NCBI GenBank assembly: GCA_036310185.1
Contig: JAXJSH010000104.1
Coordinates: forward strand, 1-7,432
Source: JALENY01 sp036310185
GTDB taxonomy: Bacteria > Bacillota > Clostridia > Lachnospirales > Lachnospiraceae
DNA length: 7,432 bases
Direction of reading: 5' to 3'
This document shows positions 1 to 4,064 of the stretch, piece by piece. The notes beneath the pieces were generated by a model. It did not search any database. It was given only the letters and a program-made list of their open reading frames with translations, and was not told the origin of the DNA. The stretch's first letter is position 1, and every line of letters begins with the position of its first letter. A program made the position numbers and the translations under genes.

Positions 1-330
1 AATATAGTATGTTCCGAAAAGCATAGAGCCTTTTTTAAAGAAAAAATAGGTAAAAGTTTTTCTTTTAATGTTTTGTTCCAGAAGTGGTTAAAGAGCAATG
101 CTGGAAAGACTTATGGTGATGCAATTAATGCATATTATCAGATTTTAGAAGAAAAGAAAAAGGGTAAAACAACGATTGGTAAGCAATTTGAGTATAATAC
201 ATACATCCGAGATTTCTTCGAAGATAATCAGGGAAGAAGTTTGGATGAAGCTATTACATGTTGGAAATATAAAAAGAGTTTGCAAGGACACAATCGTTAT
301 GAAAAGTCTGACCTTGTTGCGTTAGACTGA
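1..330 (+). CDS. C-terminal part of a DUF6434-type (SAP-domain-associated) protein, 5' truncated by the window
   Basis: The reading frame is open from base 1 to tandem stops TGA TAA (328-333), giving at least 109 residues, so the gene begins outside the window; the TTG at 73 is only an internal codon. The visible part is basic and aromatic, with KHRAFFKEKIGKSFSFN near the edge and later FEYNTYIRDFFEDNQGRSLDEA and a C-terminal tail CWKYKKSLQGHNRYEKSDL. From memory this pattern matches the C-terminal DUF6434 domain of bacterial proteins that often carry an N-terminal SAP (putative nucleic-acid-binding) domain; that N-terminal part is not visible. No function is established for the domain. It is an ordinary chromosomal gene family, so I take it as the flank rather than element cargo. 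The family call is recognition without a search. Confidence 0.7.
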   Translation, partial: NIVCSEKHRAFFKEKIGKSFSFNVLFQKWLKSNAGKTYGDAINAYYQILEEKKKGKTTIGKQFEYNTYIRDFFEDNQGRSLDEAITCWKYKKSLQGHNRYEKSDLVALD

Positions 331-343
331 TAAATTTCAGTCT
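324..343. repeat. Stem-loop at the stop codon of the DUF6434-type gene
   Basis: AGACTGA (324-330) and TCAGTCT (337-343) form a perfect 7-bp inverted repeat with a 6-base loop, and the stop codon lies in the left arm. No T-tract follows, so an intrinsic terminator is not supported. It may only protect the transcript end or be chance. Confidence 0.4.
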
Positions 344-398
344 TGCGGAGAGATTGAAAGCAACTGAAGATTTGAATTTGTAGGAGGAATGTTTTGTT

Positions 399-821
399 TT
401 GAAAAAAGGAATACATATCTTATATTTTGTTACTGTTGTAATCAGTGCTTTGGTGGGATTATGGCATTTCTTCGTACCTTGGATGTTTCAATGGTATGAT
501 TATCTTCCAATGCAATATGAGAATCTTATAGTTGGGATTGACTATACCAATTACTGCTTTTCATTATTGTTGTTTGGATTGAGCGTAATGCTGATTGTGC
601 TTGGGAAAAGAGCATTGGCAATGAATCGGGAGGTGATTTATTTCTATTTTTTTCTCACACTGGTTTGGATATTTAGAGCTTGTCTTGCCAGCTTTATTGA
701 GCCATGGCCGCTACAACCAATTCCAGCGGCAGCGATTGGGCAGTTAATTGCATCAGATGCATTGGCTATCATGATGATAGTTATTAGTGTGTGCTTTATT
801 AAAGAAATGAGAAGAAAATAA
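399..821 (+). CDS. Small four-helix integral membrane protein of unknown function
   Basis: This 140-residue protein starts at TTG (399) with a strong AGGAGG at 382-387, 11 bases upstream. The ATG at 389 is in another frame, and an in-frame TAG at 381 rules out an upstream start. Four hydrophobic segments are visible at about residues 6-27, 50-70, 79-100 and 109-134, with a basic N-terminus (MKKG) and a basic C-terminus (KEMRRK). It should therefore lie in the cytoplasmic membrane with both ends inside. Aromatic residues are frequent in the first loop (WHFFVPWMFQWYDYLP). I do not recognise a named family or any catalytic motif. It follows the DUF6434-type gene by 68 bases on the same strand with no clear promoter between them, so the two may be cotranscribed. 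Base composition is clearly more AT-rich than the mobilization genes (about 35% GC in 421-480 versus about 52% in 2521-2580 by hand count), which fits a chromosomal flank. Confidence 0.75.
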   Translation: MKKGIHILYFVTVVISALVGLWHFFVPWMFQWYDYLPMQYENLIVGIDYTNYCFSLLLFGLSVMLIVLGKRALAMNREVIYFYFFLTLVWIFRACLASFIEPWPLQPIPAAAIGQLIASDALAIMMIVISVCFIKEMRRK

Positions 822-852
822 CAAATTTCAGTTTGAGCCTTTGTATATTACC

Positions 853-885
853 CTCCCACGAGCATATTTTATCTGCCCGTGGGAG
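853..885. terminator. Stem-loop between convergent genes, candidate terminator
   Basis: CTCCCACG (853-860) pairs perfectly with CGTGGGAG (878-885). The 17-base loop can itself form three more pairs (862-864 with 874-876). The stem is GC-rich and sits between the + strand membrane-protein gene ending at 821 and the minus strand operon ending at 909. On + it is followed by TAGTTTT, a weak T-run; on minus there is no T-run. It may stop transcription from the left and, less certainly, from both sides. Confidence 0.55.
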
Positions 886-908
886 TAGTTTTGGGGTAGC
901 TTAATGAT

Positions 909-1892
909 TCATTTTATAACACAATCATGATACAAAAGATTCAGTCCGATCGAAAAGCCAAGCCACCAGCTCACTACATTGATATCTAGCGGAATATACT
1001 TCCCGGCAATCAATGCAAAAGTTACACTGACAATACATAAAGCAACTGACACCACCTTTCTCAAACGTATCTCGCCGTAAACCTCATAATACTGCCAGCG
1101 GTCATGCCACTTCTCGCCAAGCCAGTCAAACACATTTCTAAGCAATACAAATCCGACTGCTACAATTCCAATAGTCACAAGAGCCACAACACCAATCGCA
1201 ACATAAGAATGCATATAATTTGTAAGATACCCATAGCACCATTGATACAATCGGGCAATCATTACAGCTATATCACAACCATTCTCCCAACGGTTTATAA
1301 ACCACCGGGGAATCGTTCTTGTAATATCCTGATTCATAAAAATGATATACCCTGTTTGTATCATACAGATAAAACAGAATGCCCATGTCCAGATACTTAA
1401 TGCTATGGTCTGCTTCTGAAGTGCGGTCTGCAACCTGCCCTTCATATCAGCTTCCATATTCCGCTTTACACGACTTACCTTTTCGTTAACACGCTTATCA
1501 AAAGTACCATTTAATGCTTTGGCGTCTGCAAGGATTTTCTTAGCGTCCTCTGTCTTTGTCTTGGCTTCTTTGAAGGTATTCTGAGCCTTCTGGTTCTCTA
1601 CCAGTAGCTTCTGATTCGCTTCTGCCAGCTTCTTGTTCTCCAACAATACCAAGTCGCTCTCGGCTAATCTGGCGATATGAGCGTTCAACTTCTGAATCTC
1701 TTGCCCTTGCTCTGCTATCGTCGATTGCATGGAGAGTATCTGCGATTTCAGCTTTTGCACATCGGATAAATGCGTCTGTATCTGATTCTCCTTTTGTGCC
1801 AACTGTAAGCGGTACTGCTCGTTCTCCACCTGTAAGTCCTCCGACAGCTTCAAAAGACTGTCTGCGTTCCATAAGTTTTCTGATTCGTTCAT
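909..1892 (-). CDS. Membrane-anchored coiled-coil protein, DUF6040-like, start overlapping the relaxase gene
   Basis: I place the start at ATG 1892 (327 aa) because GAGGG at 1903-1899 lies 6 bases upstream; the adjacent GTG at 1895 leaves only 3. The first ~160 residues are a long coiled coil rich in Leu, Gln, Asn, Glu and Lys (for example LSEDLQVENEQYRLQLAQKE). Four hydrophobic segments follow, at about residues 162-186, 230-251, 280-298 and 304-322, with a short tail ending CVIK. This is a cytoplasmic rod fixed to the membrane. From memory the architecture and the N-terminal SLLKLSEDLQ.EN.QYR..L pattern match DUF6040 proteins found beside MobA/MobL relaxases; no biochemical role is known to me. 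The first 353 bases overlap the relaxase C-terminus in another frame. It follows the 83-aa coiled-coil gene in the same frame, 21 bases after its stop. A role in docking the relaxosome at the membrane is inference. Confidence 0.75.
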   Translation of the reverse strand: MNESENLWNADSLLKLSEDLQVENEQYRLQLAQKENQIQTHLSDVQKLKSQILSMQSTIAEQGQEIQKLNAHIARLAESDLVLLENKKLAEANQKLLVENQKAQNTFKEAKTKTEDAKKILADAKALNGTFDKRVNEKVSRVKRNMEADMKGRLQTALQKQTIALSIWTWAFCFICMIQTGYIIFMNQDITRTIPRWFINRWENGCDIAVMIARLYQWCYGYLTNYMHSYVAIGVVALVTIGIVAVGFVLLRNVFDWLGEKWHDRWQYYEVYGEIRLRKVVSVALCIVSVTFALIAGKYIPLDINVVSWWLGFSIGLNLLYHDCVIK

Positions 1893-3042
1893 CACGATCC
1901 CTCGCTTTCTCTTTTAGCCTTTGCATAATTCCTGCAATTGTCTGTTCTGTGTTACTAATTTCTGATTCTGTATGATCAGATTCCGATTTTCGGCTGAGAG
2001 CCTCCTGTTCTCGGCATTTAATTTCTCCAGCAATTCCTGCTGTTTCAAATTCACCGATTTCAACTGCTCCAGCTGATGCTGCTGGTCTTCCAGAATGTCC
2101 AGCATATTGTCCTGACATTTGAAAATCTCCATGATTTCCTCTAAAGTATCCTGTAATTCGTTCATATAAAATCCGTCCTCTCTCCATAATGGTTTTCTGT
2201 AATTCCTTCACTGTAAGAAGCCACTTACCTTTCATGTCATTTAACTTTCTTACAATGCGGTTGTATTCACAGCGGTTGGAAACAAAGCCCGCCTTCTCCA
2301 TCTTCCGGGTACGATACCCTTCATGGATGGTCGGCTCCAAATCCAGCTCCTGCCGTTTGTAACTTCTGTGGTCAATCTGCTGTTCCAAATCCAGATATTC
2401 GTTACAGATATCTGCCCATGACTTTCTCCAGATTTCCGCTTTGCTGTGGTCGTTCCAGTCATTTGGTTCTGCTGTGATGCGTTTCCACAGCTTTTCATTC
2501 CGTTTCCCGAGCTTCTGCTCTCCGGTAGCCGGGTCAATGAGCGGAATGCGGTTTCCTGCTTCATCAAGGGAATAAATCTTCTTTTCCTTCTGTGCCCATG
2601 TGCCATCGGGCTTGATGCCACGCATGGTCAGCATAATGTGAGCATGGGGATTACCATCACTCTTATCATGCAATGCCCAGTCGGCACACATGCCAACAGA
2701 AACAAAATTCTCCTGCACATACCTTCTTACAATCTCAATCTGACATTCCCTTGAAAGCTCCTTTGGAAGTGCCACTTCGATTTCTCTTGCAAGCTGTGCA
2801 TTGGATTTCTTTTCTACCTTTTCCACCGCATTCCATAATATATTCCGGTCAGCATATTCCGGCGGAGCATGTGCCGGAAGTGCAACCTCTGTAAATACCA
2901 CACCACGCTTTTGGGTAAAGTCATGGACAAGACCTATGCGGTCATCCATGAGCTTTTCGCCGGAGCGGTAGGCAGAAGAAGCAACTGCCGATTTTCCATC
3001 GCTCCTGCTAATGATTTTGATACTGCAATGATAAATTGCCAT
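1540..3042 (-). CDS. MobA/MobL (MobQ-type) relaxase
   Basis: A 500-residue relaxase that nicks one strand at oriT and stays attached to the 5' end to lead conjugative transfer. ATG 3042 has AGGAGG-type SD (AAGGAGG) about 9 bases upstream. The N-terminus MAIYHCSIKIISRSDGKSA is the family signature. Tyr25 (in SSAYRSG) aligns by position with the catalytic Tyr25 of RSF1010 MobA. EIEVALP (87-93) and the metal-binding triad HDKSDGNPHAH (His125, His133, His135) are intact, so activity is expected. A basic region follows (about 150-290, with RSYKRQ and RKMEKAGF). Residues from about 293 onward are charged, rich in Glu, Arg, Ser, Ala and Gly, and probably disordered or helical. This tail is double-coded: residues 293-377 overlap the 83-aa coiled-coil gene, and 383-500 overlap the DUF6040-like gene. 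It lacks a helicase or primase domain, so it is a short mobilization relaxase that needs another element's transfer channel. Confidence 0.93.
   Translation of the reverse strand: MAIYHCSIKIISRSDGKSAVASSAYRSGEKLMDDRIGLVHDFTQKRGVVFTEVALPAHAPPEYADRNILWNAVEKVEKKSNAQLAREIEVALPKELSRECQIEIVRRYVQENFVSVGMCADWALHDKSDGNPHAHIMLTMRGIKPDGTWAQKEKKIYSLDEAGNRIPLIDPATGEQKLGKRNEKLWKRITAEPNDWNDHSKAEIWRKSWADICNEYLDLEQQIDHRSYKRQELDLEPTIHEGYRTRKMEKAGFVSNRCEYNRIVRKLNDMKGKWLLTVKELQKTIMERGRILYERITGYFRGNHGDFQMSGQYAGHSGRPAASAGAVEIGEFETAGIAGEIKCREQEALSRKSESDHTESEISNTEQTIAGIMQRLKEKARDRDERIRKLMERRQSFEAVGGLTGGERAVPLTVGTKGESDTDAFIRCAKAEIADTLHAIDDSRARARDSEVERSYRQISRERLGIVGEQEAGRSESEATGREPEGSEYLQRSQDKDRGR
1914..2165 (-). CDS. 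Small leucine-zipper-like coiled-coil protein nested inside the relaxase gene
   Basis: This 83-residue protein lies wholly inside the relaxase gene, in the frame one base later than the relaxase frame. The start is ATG 2165, with the purine-rich GGAGAGAGGA at 2185-2176 as ribosome site, 10 bases upstream. It is almost entirely coiled coil with a near-perfect heptad in the second half: successive leucines begin LNAENRR, LSAENRN, LIIQNQK and LVTQNRQ, each with Asn at the fifth place. Such a regular heptad is not expected in an accidental frame. Asn-containing heptads usually favour a defined dimer register. It is followed in the same frame by the DUF6040-like protein, also a coiled coil, so the two may pair. 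I do not know a named family. The alternative is a shadow frame; the ribosome site, the heptads and the matching downstream gene argue against that. Confidence 0.65.
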   Translation of the reverse strand: MNELQDTLEEIMEIFKCQDNMLDILEDQQHQLEQLKSVNLKQQELLEKLNAENRRLSAENRNLIIQNQKLVTQNRQLQELCKG

Positions 3043-3050
3043 AGTGCATA

Positions 3051-3058
3051 TCCTCCTT
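3051..3058 (-). promoter_or_regulatory. Ribosome binding site of the relaxase gene
   Basis: On the minus strand the bases read GAAGGAGG-A in front of ATG 3042 with about 9 bases of spacing. This fixes the relaxase start and shows that translation starts immediately beside the hairpin-rich oriT leader. Confidence 0.7.
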
Positions 3059-3068
3059 CGTTAAAAGT

Positions 3069-3082
3069 ACATATTCTTATGT
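3069..3082. repeat. Inverted repeat 1 of the oriT-side hairpin series
   Basis: ACATA (3069-3073) and TATGT (3078-3082) pair around a 4-base loop. The stem is short, but it ends exactly where the next inverted repeat begins. It lies in the relaxase leader, just upstream of its ribosome site. Confidence 0.4.
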
Positions 3083-3107
3083 GGAAGAACGCCGGAGGGG
3101 TTCTTCC
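3083..3107. repeat. Inverted repeat 2 of the oriT-side hairpin series
   Basis: GGAAGAAC (3083-3090) and GTTCTTCC (3100-3107) are a perfect 8-bp inverted repeat with a 9-base GC-rich loop. It abuts repeats on both sides without gaps. In the relaxase leader RNA it could fold and affect translation; as DNA it could be a protein site. Confidence 0.6.
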
Positions 3108-3163
3108 TATGGGAAGCAGACCGTTCCGAAAGTTTATCTTTTAAAATCCAGATGCTTCCCATA
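3108..3163. repeat. Inverted repeat 3 of the oriT-side hairpin series
   Basis: TATGGGAAGCA (3108-3118) and TGCTTCCCATA (3153-3163) are a perfect 11-bp inverted repeat with a 34-base AT-rich loop. It starts immediately after repeat 2. Such spaced repeats are common as binding sites for relaxosome accessory proteins or as extruding stems in single-stranded transfer intermediates; which applies here is inference. Confidence 0.65.
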
Positions 3164-3185
3164 AGCCTCGCAGAGCGCGCGCAAG

Positions 3186-3217
3186 AGACAGGCTCTGCCT
3201 GTCTATAAGTGCGCCCT
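3186..3217 (+). other. oriT: Origin of transfer (oriT) with RSF1010-like nick core
   Basis: A perfect 8-bp inverted repeat, AGACAGGC (3186-3193) and GCCTGTCT (3197-3204) with a TCT loop, is followed one base later by TAAGTGCGCCCT (3206-3217). A relaxase-binding inverted repeat just 5' of a TAARTGCGCCCT core is the known layout of RSF1010/R1162-type (MobQ) origins, and a MobQ relaxase gene lies 144 bases away. By analogy the nick would fall on the + strand in GCG|CCC, between 3213 and 3214. Transfer would then enter the recipient with the rightward genes first and the relaxase operon last. The core match and layout are visible; the exact nick is inferred. Confidence 0.85.
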
Positions 3218-3237
3218 TCTCCCTAAAAAGAGAAGGG
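3214..3237. repeat. Inverted repeat beginning at the predicted nick
   Basis: CCCTTCTC (3214-3221) and GAGAAGGG (3230-3237) are a perfect 8-bp inverted repeat with an 8-base loop. The left arm begins at the base predicted to become the 5' end of the transferred strand. The right arm ends two bases before the stop codon of the DUF3847-like gene. It could be an RNA hairpin protecting that gene's 3' end, although no T-tract follows on either strand, or a structure used at strand termination. Confidence 0.6.
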
Positions 3238-3239
3238 AA

Positions 3240-3578
3240 TCAGGAAACTCCTGACGCCCCAACTTCCTCTTTTTTCATGTCCGTATCCGGACCTTTTTGC
3301 ATTGCTTTAGAGAAAAATTTTCCGTTAGCTTCCTGCTTATTTAGGAATGCAATCAGCTTTGGAATTTCTTCTAACTCAATACATCTTCCCAGCACCGACT
3401 CCACCGCAGCACCGATTTCTATCAGACGGTGGGTACGGATTTTGCGTTCTTCCTCCTTCCTGCGTTTCTCCAGCTGCTTCTTTTGTGCCTCATAACGCTT
3501 CAGCTCCTGCGCCAGCTTCTCAATCCTTAAATCCTTCTCCTGGATTCTTTCTTCATAGGTTTTGGTTGATTTACCCAT
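3240..3578 (-). CDS. DUF3847-like coiled-coil protein beside the relaxase
   Basis: This 112-residue protein starts at ATG 3578 with AAGGAG at a short, good distance upstream. Residues 1-47 are a highly charged helix (KDLRIEKLAQELKRYEAQKKQ) that reads as a basic coiled coil. A compact segment follows, RTHRLIEIGAAVESVLGR at about 48-65, then a mixed tail. This layout and the RTHRLIEIGAAVE motif match, from memory, DUF3847 proteins that accompany MobA/MobL genes in Clostridia mobile elements. Its size, charge and place directly upstream of oriT and the relaxase resemble MobC-type accessory proteins, so oriT binding is a reasonable inference, but no DNA-binding fold is certain from the sequence. 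It is in one operon with the TnpW-like gene (58 bases upstream) and the relaxase (197 bases downstream, across oriT). Confidence 0.75.
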   Translation of the reverse strand: MGKSTKTYEERIQEKDLRIEKLAQELKRYEAQKKQLEKRRKEEERKIRTHRLIEIGAAVESVLGRCIELEEIPKLIAFLNKQEANGKFFSKAMQKGPDTDMKKEEVGASGVS

Positions 3579-3593
3579 ACAAAACTCCTTCCC

Positions 3594-3610
3594 GCTGATA
3601 AAATATCAGC
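3594..3610. repeat. Inverted repeat upstream of the DUF3847-like gene
   Basis: GCTGATA (3594-3600) and TATCAGC (3604-3610) form a perfect 7-bp inverted repeat with an AAA spacer. It lies in the short gap between the TnpW-like and DUF3847-like genes, just upstream of the latter's ribosome site. No T-tract follows, so a terminator is unlikely; an operator or a leader hairpin that tunes translation fits better. Confidence 0.5.
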
Positions 3611-3636
3611 TTAAAAACAATTGATTTGTGTAACAA

Positions 3637-3819
3637 TTACTCTGCATCCGGTGTATCCTGCTTCCGGTTGGCAATATCATTTGCCATCAGATGCAAAAGC
3701 TTATCCTCAAAGGTAGCTGTGGTATTCTCTGCGAAAAACACATTTACCTTGTAGGTGGTCTGTCCTATCTTTTTGGTAAAAGAGGACATTACCTGCTCCT
3801 TATTTGCTGTCTGCTCCAT
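3637..3819 (-). CDS. TnpW-like transposon-encoded small protein
   Basis: A 60-residue protein. I choose ATG 3819 because a perfect AAGGAGGTGA (3836-3827) stands 7 bases upstream. The longer frame from 3852 would put that ribosome site inside the coding sequence and is rejected. The central pattern SSFTKKIGQTTYKVNVFFAENTTATFEDKLLHLMAND matches, from memory, the TnpW family of Tn4451-type and related Clostridia elements (..IGKTTY.V..HFSET...... .DK..R.). No function is established for TnpW to my knowledge. It is the first gene of the leftward operon, ahead of the DUF3847-like and relaxase genes. Its presence is a marker for a mobilizable transposon rather than a plasmid, although no recombinase is seen here. 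Confidence 0.75.
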   Translation of the reverse strand: MEQTANKEQVMSSFTKKIGQTTYKVNVFFAENTTATFEDKLLHLMANDIANRKQDTPDAE

Positions 3820-3837
3820 AATACTTTCACCTCCTTC

Positions 3838-3866
3838 TTGAAATGCAAACATATGTTTGGTATAAT
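3838..3866 (+). promoter_or_regulatory. Sigma-A-type promoter facing right, with a palindrome in the spacer
   Basis: TTGAAA (3838-3843), a 17-base spacer and TATAAT (3861-3866) form a near-consensus promoter reading toward the sigma-like gene. The -35 lies directly beside the minus-strand ribosome site of the TnpW-like gene. The promoter is thus embedded in the leader of the opposite operon, and transcription in the two directions should interfere. Confidence 0.65.
3846..3859. promoter_or_regulatory. Perfect 14-bp palindrome, candidate operator
   Basis: CAAACATATGTTTG is its own reverse complement across all 14 bases and fills the spacer between the -35 and -10 of the rightward promoter. A dimeric repressor bound here would block the promoter and also cover the leader of the leftward operon. 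The binding protein is not identified. Confidence 0.55.
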
Positions 3867-3880
3867 CAAAGTATCTTTGA
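3866..3880. promoter_or_regulatory. Second palindrome at the predicted transcription start
   Basis: TCAAAG (3866-3871) and CTTTGA (3875-3880) are perfect inverted 6-mers around TAT, starting at the last base of the -10 and covering the expected +1. Its position fits a second operator or a short 5' hairpin of the rightward transcript. It differs in sequence from the spacer palindrome. Confidence 0.45.
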
Positions 3881-3913
3881 CGGACTGCGACAACGGATAA
3901 GATAAATTTTCAT
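3866..3913 (-). CDS. Possible 15-aa leader peptide of the mobilization operon
   Basis: On the minus strand AAAGGAG (3929-3923), 9 bases before ATG 3913, opens a frame MKIYLIRCRSPSKIL with TGA at 3868-3866. The stop is 46 bases before the TnpW-like start. The ribosome site is good, which is why I list it, but nothing shows that it is made. It might serve as a translated leader that controls the operon. The similarity of its start to MKIYLIRHG of phosphoglycerate mutases is probably coincidence. No convincing minus-strand promoter was found upstream. Confidence 0.3.
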   Translation of the reverse strand: MKIYLIRCRSPSKIL

Positions 3914-3940
3914 AAAATCCGGCTCCTTTCTTCTGGTTTT

Positions 3941-3972
3941 AAGTAATCTTTTTTAGATAAATAAGATTACTT
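3941..3972. repeat. 10-bp inverted repeat in the divergent leader region
   Basis: AAGTAATCTT (3941-3950) and AAGATTACTT (3963-3972) pair perfectly around a 12-base AT-rich loop. It lies about 70 bases into the predicted rightward transcript. There is no T-run after it on either strand, so it is not a standard terminator. A protein-binding site or a leader structure is more likely. Confidence 0.55.
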
Positions 3973-3989
3973 CCTCACCTATAGGAGAA

Positions 3990-4064
3990 ATGAAGTCCCA
4001 AAATCGGAACTGTTTTTTGAAAAAATTTGATAAATATTTTGGGAAGGTGGTGAAATCCTGTTGA
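3990..4064 (+). CDS. Possible 24-aa leader ORF coupled to the sigma-like gene
   Basis: ATG 3990 opens a 24-codon frame (MKSQNRNCFLKKF...VVKSC) whose TGA (4062-4064) overlaps the TTG start (4061-4063) of the next gene. This stop-start overlap would allow translational coupling. An AGGAG precedes the ATG but only 2 bases away, which is too close for good initiation, so the evidence is mixed. If real it probably regulates translation of the sigma-like gene rather than acting as a protein. Confidence 0.3.
   Translation: MKSQNRNCFLKKFDKYFGKVVKSC

Noticed and set aside
332..832. Direct repeat AAATTTCAGT (332-341 and 823-832) around the membrane-protein gene, considered as an insertion footprint
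   Set aside because: Only 10 bases in AT-rich sequence, one copy is part of a local stem-loop, and the enclosed gene has no mobile-element character.
1104..1400. A + strand frame of 98 codons opposite the DUF6040-like gene
   Set aside because: It is antisense to the membrane-helix region, with no ribosome site and a His/Asn/Pro-rich shadow composition.
2250..2621. A 123-codon minus strand frame inside the relaxase gene
   Set aside because: It overlaps the conserved relaxase core rather than the free tail, has no heptads or domain signs and is rich in Arg, Ser, Trp and Gly as expected of a shadow frame. It contrasts with the 83-aa frame that I accept.
3820..3852. N-terminal extension of the TnpW-like protein from an ATG at 3852
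   Set aside because: The extension would translate through the perfect AAGGAGGTGA ribosome site that serves ATG 3819, and its residues (MFAFQEGGESI) are not part of the family pattern.
3941..3972. The 10-bp inverted repeat as an intrinsic terminator
   Set aside because: The stem is AT-rich and no run of T follows on either strand.
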